NCBI RefSeq assembly: GCF_022539665.2
Contig: NC_081336.1
Coordinates: 10,144,778-10,208,777 of the forward strand
DNA from: Daphnia carinata
Lineage: Eukaryota > Arthropoda > Branchiopoda > Diplostraca > Daphniidae
Length of the DNA: 64,000 bases
Direction of reading: 5' to 3'
Below the pieces are notes generated by a model, which saw nothing but the letters and a program-made list of their open reading frames with translations, was not told the origin of the DNA and searched no databases. Position numbers and translations under genes: made by a program. Position 1 is the stretch's first letter, and every line of letters begins with the position of its first letter. Shown piece after piece: positions 10,461-19,886 of the stretch.

Positions 10461-11760
10461 CAATTAGAAGACGACCTTTGCATAGCCATTCGAAATTATC
10501 TAGATAACAGTGAACTTGAAGAAGTTTTTCTCCAATCTAAGCCAGATTGGGTAAAAGAAATTGATTATTTTGAAGTTATTGACGGTACGCTTTACCGGCA
10601 CGTGCTGCCATCTTCCGATAGCAAAAGAAACGTAACTAACCATCAGTTGGTCTTGCCTGCATCACTACGCCATCTAGTGCTCAAAGAACTACATGATGCA
10701 CCGTTGAGTGGTCATTTAGCCATTTACAAAACCAAATCTAAAAGTAAAGAATCATTATTATTGGCCTACCATGCGAAAAGACATCAAAGAATACTGTCAG
10801 GCTAGTGAGGTATGCATTGCCAACACTTCGTCAAATTACAGAGCGTTATTGCATCCTCATGAAATGGCAAAGGCCCCTTCTCAAGTTATAGGCATGGATT
10901 TTCTAGGCCCTATCACACCAGTCTCGCCCAATGGTAACAGTTACATTTTAGTTATCAAAGATTATTTTAGCCGATGGATGGAAGCTGTTGCTTTAAAGGA
11001 TCAGACTGCGCAGACAACAGCAGACGTGTATACAACAGATGTATATGCAAAACAATTATATTATAGTTAGACACGGTATGCCTAAAGCTATTCTTTCAGA
11101 TCGCGGAACCAATTTCACGTCGAAATTATTTCGTTACTTTTGTAAAAAATTGAAAATTCATCAACGGCTAACAACCGCTAATAATCCAGCCAGTAACGGG
11201 GAAACAGAGAGGTTTAATAGAACATTAACAACAATGTTGAAGAAAGAATTGAAAGTCGGAGAGCATGCAAATTGGGAAGAATTGCTGGATGATGTTTTAT
11301 TTGCTTATGGTAGTTCTGTCCATTCTTCTACACTGGACACCCCTTATTACTTATTACACGGTAGAGACCCTAATTTACCCTTCAATGAATTTCTTGACGC
11401 GTCCCGAAAAACATTTATATCCGCATCCGATTACATAGGTAACTCAGCCGAACGCTTGCGCTATAGTTTCCAACGCGTCCGTGAGGAGAGCGAAACAGCC
11501 AGAAAACGTCAAAGGGAGCAATATAATAAAAGGGCGAATGTAAAACAATATTTGGTAGGAGATAGAGTCTTATTAAATATTAGAGTTGTAAAAGAGGGCG
11601 ATAGTAGGAAATTTACTTCCAAATATAAAGGCCCTTATAGAATAGTGAAAGTATATTCCAATAATACCGTCGACATAGCCGACAATTCATATATCTGTAC
11701 ACGTACGCACGTTAACCGTTTAAAACCCCTATATGAAACAACGTTATGGAAAGATGAACA
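10461..11760 (+). pseudogene. pol: pol: integrase with HHCC, DDE and GPY/F modules
   Basis: The zinc-binding module shows LHDAPLSGHL (both His), but the first Cys of the C-x-x-C pair is Ser (SEVC, codon AGT at 10804). A phase change near 10755 lies between the His and Cys halves. The catalytic triad is intact: Asp at 10897 (GMDFLGP), Asp at 11099 (LSDRGTNF) and Glu at 11207 (GETERFNRTL), the last two separated by 35 residues as in D,D35E enzymes. Another phase change near 11045 lies beside a short local duplication (GTGTATACAACAGATGTATA). A GPY/F motif (YKGPYRIVKV, about 11620-11650) marks the C-terminal domain. The enzyme would insert element DNA. Confidence 0.93.
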
Positions 11761-11988
11761 TTGCCCCCTATCGAGTCGCCTTCAACATTCGAGAATCGAT
11801 TCCGTAAATCGATCTCGACCCAAACAATGGAAAATGAGGAACAAATGGAGCAAGAGACAAGTGAAGTAGAAAATGTGGAATCGGAAAAAGGACATCCTGA
11901 TAGCGTGGATGTGGAAAATATGGAATCCGAAACGATTGCCGGAGAAATAGGACCTGGAGAAATAGGACCCGGAGATTTAGGACCCTAA
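11761..11988 (+). pseudogene. pol: pol acidic tail running into foreign terminal array
   Basis: After a one-base change in a C run near 11765, the integrase frame continues as an acidic Glu-rich tail (ENEEQMEQETSEVE...). The last 15 codons read GEIGPGEIGPGDLGP, which is simply the translation of the 15-bp repeat array starting at 11941. The natural C-terminus and polypurine tract of the gypsy element are therefore probably lost or overwritten at about 11940. Confidence 0.6.
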
Positions 11989-12108
11989 AATAGGACCTGG
12001 AGAAATAGGACCCGGAGAATTAGGACCCAATCATCAATCATATTTTGAAGGGTCCTATTTCTCCCTCATAAGGGTCCTATTTCTCCATAGTAATGGTCCT
12101 ATTTCTCC
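11941..12108. repeat. Terminal array of 15-bp units, direct then inverted
   Basis: Six direct units of GGAGAAATAGGACCC type end at 11955, 11970, 11985, 11998, 12013 and 12028 (spacing 15, 15, 13, 15, 15). Three inverted units GGGTCCTATTTCTCC start at 12050, 12072 and about 12094 (22-bp pitch). Single strands could fold into hairpins between the two sets. The short fourth unit and the pitch are identical to the array at 34549-34694, although the unit sequence differs. Confidence 0.95.
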
Positions 12109-12629
12109 TTGGGAAATAGCCCTAAAGCCCGCTGTTGTAAAGGAAGAACCGGACGGCTTATGTAGTTTTCCGCACTCCAAACCCCGTTATCAATTGCTCG
12201 TGTAATCAGTCCATCATAACTTTTTTGTTTGAATTCATATTTATATTTTTTTTGCATGATTACACGCATTATCTATTGCTTTACACAGCTCATGTATAAA
12301 AGTTATATTTATTTTTACACAGTGTTTGATTTTTTGCCCCTGACCTTTCGTTAGTGGCGTTTCCAGTCCTAGTATCGCCCTCCCCCCTGGCTGATATCCT
12401 TATTCCATGCGAATTCCCGGAGACGAGGGGCATGCTTTCCCCTAAGTACTCCTTAATACACTGATAAATAATAAAAAAATTATATATATATAATTTAAGA
12501 CAAGCACATTTTTTAATAAAAAAAATATATGCCGCAAAACCATAAATAGAGACCTACGTGGCAAGAACGAAAATAATGAGTTCCGCTCGGATCATGGAAG
12601 GCATGCCAGTGTATTGTTATACAAAACTA

Positions 12630-12899
12630 TCATGGCACGGCTTGTAAATAATGGAACACGAGGCAGCTCATCCATGTCAATATCGGCAATTCATACGATA
12701 AGTTTGTTTTTTTCGCTAGTTTATTCAGTTTATGCTTTCCTTTCATTTTTCGTTTTCTTAATGTTGATTTATCCCTTTTCTGTTGTTGTTCCTTTCTCTT
12801 TTCTTGTTCTTCGATGCGTTCAACCAACTTCTTTCTCGTTTGTGATGTTGATTTTATTCTCTTTCTTAATTGGTTTATCAAGCTCGCAATCAATTCCAC
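12630..12899 (-). CDS. Lys/Glu-rich coiled-coil C-terminal exon, unknown function
   Basis: This is an open stretch of 89 codons. It runs from MELIASLINQLRKRIKS through VERIEEQEKRKEQQQKRDK and a Lys/Arg-rich segment (TLRKRKMKGKHKLNKL) to a less charged tail, LPILTWMSCLVFHYLQAVP. The middle has long charged-helix character typical of coiled coils and the basic run could be a nuclear signal. The corresponding stretches in the palindromes have similar residues but lose the tail to stops, so this may be the least damaged copy. The ATG is a convenient internal Met. The exon probably starts upstream at an acceptor ending ATAACAG near 12945. No enzymatic motif is visible and no function is assigned. 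Confidence 0.5.
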   Translation of the reverse strand: MELIASLINQLRKRIKSTSQTRKKLVERIEEQEKRKEQQQKRDKSTLRKRKMKGKHKLNKLAKKTNLSYELPILTWMSCLVFHYLQAVP

Positions 12900-12969
12900 A
12901 TTTTTTTTTAACCTATTGCTCTTAGTATTCTTTTATCTGTTATAATACAGAAAAGTAAAATTAGTTGAA

Positions 12970-13175
12970 GGTCTATTTTTTTTTTGTCGAAATCAAAGTT
13001 TACCTTGGCATCTGTTATTTTTCCTTTGTTTGTTTAGTTTCTTCTTCTCCCACTTATCTAACTTCCGTTTAAGTTCAGTTTTCATTTTATCAGAGTCCTG
13101 CTTTTCCCCTGAAATTGGATGGCATATGCTGGCTTGCCTTCCTTAAACAAAAAGATTATAGCACATACATACCTT
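12970..13175 (-). pseudogene. Upstream exon and intron of the coiled-coil gene
   Basis: On the minus strand an intron-like stretch ends near 13113, followed by a Lys-rich exon (GGGAAAAGCAGGACTCTG..., translating partly as KMKTELKRKLDKWEKKK) that reaches a GTAAAC donor near 13003. The same exon and the same GTAAAC donor occur in the palindrome arms. Compared with them, this copy lacks the Ser/Thr-rich domain of about 70 residues between the basic exon and the coiled coil, so it is either a shorter gene form or deleted. Confidence 0.5.
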
Positions 13176-13189
13176 ACTAGCCTTTGTCC

Positions 13190-13470
13190 GTCCCAGGGAC
13201 ATCCCATCTACGTCCTGGCTGGCCGATCGGGACGTCCTATTCTGACGGCAGATGTACGTCACCAGGATGTCCTAATGTCCGGTTTTAGGGACGTCCACTG
13301 GAGGACGTCCTACGGACGTAATTAATTGGAAGTCCTGGTAACGTCCTTATTTGGGAGTACTACGGACGTCCTTAGTTGGACGTCTGCAGGATGGCAAATC
13401 CGTACGTTCAGTGAACGTACGTATTGGAACATCCGCGGAATGTCCGGATCGCGGCAGCCAAAGGACGCAA
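13190..13470. repeat. Cluster of GGACGTCC-like palindromic octamers
   Basis: Perfect or one-mismatch forms of GGACGTCC occur at irregular 14-25 bp spacing, for example near 13198, 13229, 13264, 13288, 13302, 13338, 13363 and 13377. The motif is its own reverse complement. GC content is well above the surroundings. The cluster lies exactly between the fold-back-like fragment and the JADE exons, so it may be a degenerate terminal array of another mobile element. No gene is seen here; the open frame across it is a by-product. Confidence 0.7.
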
Positions 13471-13479
13471 GAAAATTTG

Positions 13480-14000
13480 TTTAAATTAAAATAAAACCAT
13501 AAATTTTTGGTAATTGATTTACATTTATTTTTACAAAATACAAACAATTAAACAAAAATTTAGCAGGTAACATCAAAAGCCTAAAAGGTCCCGCTTCTTC
13601 TTCACTGTCGGTGTAAATGAACTTGCCAGCTCTATCACTAGTTTTCGAACTGGCTTTTTTGGAACCAAGCTGTGTAATGGCTACATCGAAATCGCTGTCG
13701 ACCGAGGTAATTGATGTTTGCGAAGGTGTTCTCACCTGGACGGAAAGAATAAAAAATGGGAAATTGTGATCGGCGTAGAAACTCGAACAGGAAGATGATT
13801 TGAAATACCGGTCTCTTCCATCTACTGTTTGTTTCAGTATCAGAGGCAGCCGATTCGGCACTGATGGAAGATAGCGAGCGGAATCAACGACTTTCGCCCC
13901 CATTCATGTACGTGCGTTTGTATGGGTTGTCTTCCTTTAAATGATTGGGACGACCAACGATTCCATTTTTATCCTGCAACCAAATAAATTCAACGCACAC
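13480..14000 (-). pseudogene. Probable C-terminal exons of the JADE-family gene
   Basis: On the minus strand an acceptor (GGTTGCAG, near 13965) opens DKNGIVGRPNHLKEDNPYKR, then TYMNGGES, a stop, and SLSSISAESAASDTETNS. An intron begins at GTATTTCAAATC (about 13808) and ends TTCCGTCCAG near 13737. The next exon reads VRTPSQTSITSVDSDFDVA, then KTSDRAGKFIYTDSEEE. Low-complexity Ser/Asp/Glu-rich sequence of this kind occurs in the C-terminal tails of JADE proteins, but family assignment here rests mainly on adjacency to the exons at 14.2-14.7 kb. The stop in the first exon suggests decay. Confidence 0.45.
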
Positions 14001-14189
14001 AGATTGAGAACTGTTTCCTTGTCATCGATAATTACGGAAAAGCCAAACCTTTTTCATTGCGGGGATGTTCGACTGTACGCCTGCTATGAGTTGAATGACT
14101 TGTTCAAAGCCTTCTTTTTGGATCGTTTCCCCACGTAAATATACAAGGTCATAGACATTGGAGCCATGATTGGCGTCAGTTCTGCTGGG

Positions 14190-14715
14190 GTGATAGTTTT
14201 TTGTAGATCAGACAGAGACAAAATCGCTGTTGCTTGTGGAAGGTTTGTTCTCGCAATCGAAAATACGATCGTGATAATTTCTCTCTTCGGCTGACCATGT
14301 AACACAAATTTCGAACCTACAGCGAAGAACAGTTTTTACTGACAACTCTGCAGTTAACGAGATAAAATAATAAAGTTAATGAGAAGTATGTTCATACCCT
14401 CTCTAGGTCTTGTCGTAGCTGTACAAACAATTTCATACGTTCCATATCTTGCTGTTGTTGCTGACTTAATCTTTCCGTTTCAGTGGTTTTGGGCGGTAGC
14501 AATGGTCTGTCTCGGTTGGACTGTAAATTTTAGAAAAGAAAATTGATTGCTTGTAGTAGAGACACATGAATTTGGGAGCACACACCTTTCGTTTAAGAAC
14601 CCAAAAGTTGAAAATTTGATCAACGACATCGAGATCAAGATCTAGCGTCCGCGCCGTTTCATTAATGCTGGCATGCTTATAAAAGTCCGATTCGATGAGT
14701 TGTAGCCTTTTCACA
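14190..14715 (-). pseudogene. JADE-family (PHD-finger, EPL1-like region) gene fragment, three exons
   Basis: JADE proteins are scaffold subunits of the HBO1 histone acetyltransferase complex. Three exons read in frame on the minus strand. Exon 1 (about 14712-14586): LQLIESDFYKHASINETAR, then LDLDLDVVDQIFNFWVLKRK. After a 65-bp intron, exon 2 (14520-14398): RPLLPPKTTETERLSQQQQQ, then MERMKLFVQLRQDLER. After an 81-bp intron, exon 3 (from 14316): VRNLCYMVSRREKLSRSYFR. The VRNL-YMV-RREK block and the YW/FW-LKRK block are signatures of the region just after the PHD fingers. Exon 3 loses similarity after EQTFHKQ. The PHD fingers are not in the window; upstream sequence meets satellite at 15881. Drosophila rhinoceros belongs to the same group. 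Confidence 0.75.
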
Positions 14716-14779
14716 CACAAGTAACTCTAAATAATTAAACGCAAAACGTAAAAATGTTTATGTATCCTATACTTTTGGG

Positions 14780-15000
14780 CACGGATTAAGTGCCTTTCTT
14801 CGACGGTCATTTCTTTTTTTCAGCTTTCTAACGGATTGGGTGTTCTCCTCCCCTCGCCTTCAACATGAGATCCCGTGATCCATATCCAATATTGATATCA
14901 TGGAAATCAATAATAAGGAATAGTGTTACGTGCTCCTGGACATTTTCTTGGGCACTGCTCAGCGATGGTACCGATTTCGGTTTGCTACCTAAGACGATAA
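14780..15000 (-). pseudogene. Upstream JADE-family exon (linker to EPL1-like region)
   Basis: On the minus strand the stretch reads SKPKSVPSLSSAQENVQEH and, after a stop-bearing interval of about 110 bases, EMTVEERHLIRAQK, which resembles the MT-E-R-ARAQ-L segment preceding the FY-LKRK region in JADE proteins. The exon is followed by a possible donor (GTATAGG) leading to the exon at 14712. The stops between the two recognisable parts suggest insertion or decay. The PHD domains that should lie further upstream were looked for and not found. Confidence 0.45.
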
Positions 15001-15880
15001 TAAATTAATGTAGTTACTAGTTGAAAATGCATCTAAGTGAAATGATAATTAAAGAATGGCTCTCAGATACTATCTAGCAGGAAGATTAGAACGGAAAGCC
15101 TTTAAACCATAAAAATAAAATTAATTTAGATTCAATTACACATATGTGTCCATTCATAGCTGGGTGTGTAGTTGGTTTTCTCCTCAACAACAGAATTGGA
15201 TGTCTTGCTTCTGTAAATTGAAATCCGTTAAAGCTCAGTACTTGCATCTTGAGATTAATGTCTTGACGTAACTAACAGCTGTAATGCTGTTATTTCATCT
15301 GAACGATAAGAAAAATGATTACATAAATTTCACGAACAAAAAATCTGTGAAAATCTAGATTACCAGAAGGATGATAGCTATAAGGCAGCTAACAAGTTGG
15401 TTCCCAAATGGTTCATGGTAAATCATGCTCTAGTTTCATGATTCTCCTTGAAAGTAACCACCTAAGAAACATTTCGGATTAGTAATGTGTGTCAAATTTC
15501 CAACTGCAACTAATAAAATTATGTCTACACTTTAAATACCTTTCCTTCCAAGTAAATTTTTTTCTTCTGTGGTGCTAATGCCAACATGAATTTGAAATGT
15601 ACCAAAACTGCCAAACCTAGGTAATAGAAAATTTTTAATTTTACTGAAACTAGCCACTTACCTGTCAAACAAACACCGCTTACAATAAGCAACTTCAACG
15701 ATTCATAGAATTGTAGGATGTTGACACTTCGAGCTTGAAACAGTCGTCTGCTTGTAGTAACCGTTGCCATATATATCGTAAAAAACAATATTTTGCGCAA
15801 GGGCAAACAGTGTTTTATTATGAAATTAACGTTTCTTAAATTATTTTTATATAATAATTTTCTTAGTTATCTGTGTATTA
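15001..15880. other. AT-rich spacer between JADE fragment and satellite
   Basis: No domain was recognised. A minus-strand stretch near 15215-15160, after a TTTACAG acceptor, reads SKTSNSVVEEKTNYTPSYEW and might be another exon, but I cannot assign it. The rest is low-complexity AT-rich DNA. Satellite begins at about 15881. Confidence 0.4.
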
Positions 15881-18800
15881 ATCTAAATTAAAACAGTATC
15901 AAATATACTTGTATTCAATGTGAATATAGTGTGATACAGTGAGTTTCCATATCTACATTCAAACAGCATAAAATATACGTGTATTCAATGTGAATATAGT
16001 GTGATACAGTGAGTTTCAATATCTACATTCAAACAGTATCAAATATACGTGTATTCAATATGAATACAGTGTGATACAGTGAGTTTCAATAACTACATTC
16101 AAACAGCATCAAATATACAAATATTCAATGTGAATATAGTGTGATACAGTGAGTTTCAATATCTACATTCAAACAGCATCAAATATACGTGTATTCAATG
16201 TGAATATAGTGTGATACAGTGAGTTTCAATATCTACATTCAAACAGTATCAAATATACGTGTATTCAATGTGAATAAAGTGTTATAGAATCAGTTTTATG
16301 ATCTAAATTCAAACAGTATCAAATATACGTGTATTCAATGTTAACATAGTGGGATACAGTGAGTTTCAATATCTACATTCAAACAGCATCAAATATACGT
16401 GTATTCAATGTGAATATAGTGTGATACAGTGAGTTTCAATATCTACATTCAAACAGCATCAAATATACGTGTATTCAATGTGAATATAGTGTGATACAGT
16501 GAGTTTCAATATCTACATTCAAACAGCATCAAATATACGTGTATTCAATGTGAATATAGTGTTATAGAATCAGTTTCAATATCTACATTCAAACAGCATC
16601 AAATATACGTGTATTCAATGTGAATATAGTGATATATATCTACATTCAAACAATCAAATATAGTTTCATGATCTATCTACATTCAAACAGCATCAAATAT
16701 ACGTGTATTCAATGTGAATATAGTGTGATACAGTGAGTTTCAATATCTACATTCAAACAGCATCAAATATACGTGTATTCAATGTGAATATAGTGTGATA
16801 CAGTGAGTTTCAATATCTACATTCAAACAGCATCAAATATACGTGTATTCAATGTGAATATAGTGTGATACAGTGAGTTTCAATATCTACATTCAAACAG
16901 CATCAAATATACGTGTATTCAATGTGAATATAGTGTGATACAGTGAGTTTCAATATCTACATTCAAACAGCATCAAATATACGTGTATTCAATGTGAATA
17001 TAGTGTGATACAGTGAGTTTCAATATCTACATTCAAACAGCATCAAATATACGTGTATTCAATGTGAATATAGTGTGATACAGTGAGTTTCAATATCTAC
17101 ATTCAAACAGCATCAAATATACGTGTATTCAATGTGAATATAGTGTGATACAGTGAGTTTCAATATCTACATTCAAACAGCATCAAATATACGTGTATTC
17201 AATGTGAATATAGTGTGATACAGTGAGTTTATATCTACATTCAAACAGCATCAAATATACGTGTATTCAATGTGAATATAGTGTTATAGAGTGAGTTTCA
17301 TGATCTACATTCAAACAGCATCAAATATACGTGTATTCAATGTGAATATAGTGTGATACAGTGAGTTTCAATATCTACATTCAAACAGCATCAAATATAC
17401 GTGTATTCAATGTGAATATAGTGTGATACAGTGAGTTTCAATATCTACATTCAAACAGCATCAAATATACGTGTATTCAATGTGAATATAGTGTGATACA
17501 GTGAGTTTCAATATCTACATTCAAACAGCATCAAATATACGTGTATTCAATGTGAATATAGTGATATAGAATCAGTTTCATGATCTAAATTCAAACAGTA
17601 TCAAATATACTTGTATTCAATGTGAATATAGTGTGATACAGTGAGTTTCAATATCTACATTCAAACAGCATCAAATATACGTGTATTCAATGTGAATATA
17701 GTGTGATACAGTGAGTTTCAATATCTACATTCAAACAGCATCAAATATACGTGTATTCAATGTGAATATAGTGTGATACAGTGAGTTTCAATATCTACAT
17801 TCAAACAGCATCAAATATACGTGTATTCAATGTGAATATAGTGTGATACAGTGAGTTTCAATATCTACATTCAAACAGCATCAAATATACGTGTATTCAA
17901 TGTGAATATAGTGTGATACAGTGAGTTTCAATATCTACATTCAAACAGCATCAAATATACGTGTATTCAATGTGAATATAGTGTGATACAGTGAGTTTCA
18001 ATATCTACATTCAAACAGCATCAAATATACGTGTATTCAATGTGAATATAGTGTGATACAGTGAGTTTCAATATCTACATTCAAACAGCATCAAATATAC
18101 GTGTATTCAATGTGAATATAGTGTGATACATGAGTTTCAATATCTACATTCAAACAGCATCAAATATACGTGTATTCAATGTGAATATAGTGTGATACAG
18201 TGAGTTTCAATATCTACATTCAAACAGCATCAAATATACGTGTATTCAATGTGAATATAGTGTGATATAGAATCAGTTTCAATATCTACATTCAAACAGC
18301 ATCAAATATACGTGTATTCAATGTGAATATAGTGTGATACAGTGAGTTTCAATATCTACATTCAAACAGCATCAAATATACGTGTATTCAATGTGAATAT
18401 AGTGTGATAGAATCAGTTTCAATATCTACATTCAAACAGCATCAAATATACGTGTATTCAATGTGAATATAGTGTGATACAGTGAGTTTCAATATCTACA
18501 TTCAAACAGCATCAAATATACGTGTATTCAATGTGAATATAGTGTGATAGAATGAGTTTCAATATCTACATTCAAACAGCATCAAATATACGTGTATTCA
18601 ATGTGAATATAGTGTGATAGAATCAGTTTCAATATCTACATTCAAACAGCATCAAATATACGTGTATTCAATGTGAATATAGTGTGATACAGTGAGTTTC
18701 AATATCTACATTCAAACAGCATCAAATATACGTATATTCAATGTGAATATAGTGATATAGAATCAGTTTCATGATCTACATTCAAACAGCATCAAATATA

Positions 18801-19786
18801 CGTGTATTCAATGTGAATATAGTGTGATACAGTGAGTTTCAATATCTACATTCAAACAGCATCAAATATACGTGTATTCAATGTGAATATAGTGTGATAC
18901 AGTGAGTTTCAATATCTACATTCAAACAGCATCAAATATACGTGTATTCAATGTGAATATAGTGTGATACAGTGAGTTTCAATATCTACATTCAAACAGC
19001 ATCAAATATACGTGTATTCAATGTGAATATAGTGTGATACAGTGAGTTTCAATATCTACATTCAAACAGCATCAAATATACGTGTATTCAATGTGAATAT
19101 AGTGTGATGAATGAGTTTCAATATCTACATTCAAACAGCATCAAATATACGTGTATTCAATGTGAATATAGTGTGATACAGTGAGTTTCAATATCTACAT
19201 TCAAACAGCATCAAATATACGTGTATTCAATGTGAATATAGTGTGATACAGTGAGTTTCAATATCTACATTCAAACAGCATCAAATATACGTGTATTCAA
19301 TGTGAATATAGTGTTATAGAATCAGTTTCAATATCTACATTCAAACAGCATCAAATATACGTGTATTCAATGTGAATATAGTGTGATACAGTGAGTTTCA
19401 ATATCTACATTCAAACAGCATCAAATATACTAGTATTCAATGAGAATATAGTGTTATAGAATCAGTTTCATGATCTAAATTCAAACAGTATCAAATATAC
19501 TTGTATTCAATGTGAATATACAGTGAGTTTCAATATCTACATATCAAATATAGTTTGTATTCAATGTGAATATAGTGTGATACAGTGAGTTTCAATATCT
19601 ACATTCAAACAGCATCAAATATACGTGTATTCAATGTGAATATAGTGTTATAGAATCAGTTTCAATATCTACATTCAAACAGCATCAAATATACGTGTAT
19701 TCAATGTGAATATAGTGTGATACAGTGAGTTTCAATATCTACATTCAAACAGCATCAAATATACTAGTATTCAATGAGAATATAGT
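15881..19786 (+). repeat. 70-bp satellite block, mainly A-type runs
   Basis: The consensus unit is CAAACAGCATCAAATATACG, then TGTATTCAATGTGAATATAG, then TGTGATACAGTGAGTTTCAA, then TATCTACATT (70 bp). In this block most successive units are A type (GTGATACAGTGAGTTTCAATATCT). Only occasional units carry the B signature (GTTATAGAATCAGTTTCATGATCT) or shortened forms (for example 16630-16670 and 19510-19560). Units at the left edge are more diverged. Each unit contains TATTCA-ATG-TGAATA, a 6-bp inverted repeat with a 3-base spacer. Confidence 0.97.
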
Positions 19787-19886
19787 NNNNNNNNNNNNNN
19801 NNNNNNNNNNNNNNNNNNNNNNNNNNNNNNNNNNNNNNNNNNNNNNNNNNNNNNNNNNNNNNNNNNNNNNNNNNNNNNNNNNNNNN
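19787..19886. other. Assembly gap (100 N) inside satellite
   Basis: This is a run of 100 N with same-orientation satellite on both sides. The A-rich block lies to the left and the A-B block to the right, so a large amount of satellite could be missing here. Confidence 0.99.

Larger units (their letters stand above)
4700..11990 (+). mobile_element. Degenerate Ty3/gypsy LTR retrotransposon lacking its 3' LTR
   Basis: The order LTR, primer-binding site, gag (retrotransposon gag domain and two zinc knuckles), protease, reverse transcriptase, RNase H, integrase (HHCC, DDE, GPY/F) is diagnostic of Ty3/gypsy; no chromodomain or env was recognised. Reading-frame damage includes stops at 5907, 8211, 8439 and 9899 and frame changes near 6300-6440, 6650, 7695, 7785, 8445, 10330, 10755, 11045 and 11760. 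Some lie in homopolymers and could be sequencing error, but lost catalytic residues point to genuine decay. No second copy of the 4700-5407 LTR was found downstream. The coding region instead runs into a foreign terminal array at 11941. The left end sits directly in satellite. Confidence 0.92.
11941..13180 (-). mobile_element. Fold-back-like element, left end and body fragment
   Basis: This segment is a diverged relative of the palindromic elements at 34.5 and 45.3 kb. Homology is clear from GGCATGCCAGTGTAT (about 12600) through the coiled-coil exon, an intron and part of the upstream exon (to about 13175), in the same order and orientation as the left arm at 35657-37330. The terminal array at 11941-12108 has the same geometry as theirs. 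About 480 bp between array and body (12110-12590) do not obviously match. No inverted right arm is present. It may have inserted into, or recombined with, the 3' end of the gypsy element. Confidence 0.75.

Noticed and set aside
13119-13325. 68-codon frame across the GGACGTCC cluster (GRSGRPILTADV...)
   Set aside because: The residues follow from the repeated octamer. There is no start context or domain, and it overlaps an intron of the coiled-coil relative.
1-15880. tRNA or rRNA genes
   Set aside because: No cloverleaf with conserved TTCGA-type arms and no rRNA core was recognised by eye. Only the tRNA-Leu-complementary primer site of the gypsy element was found.
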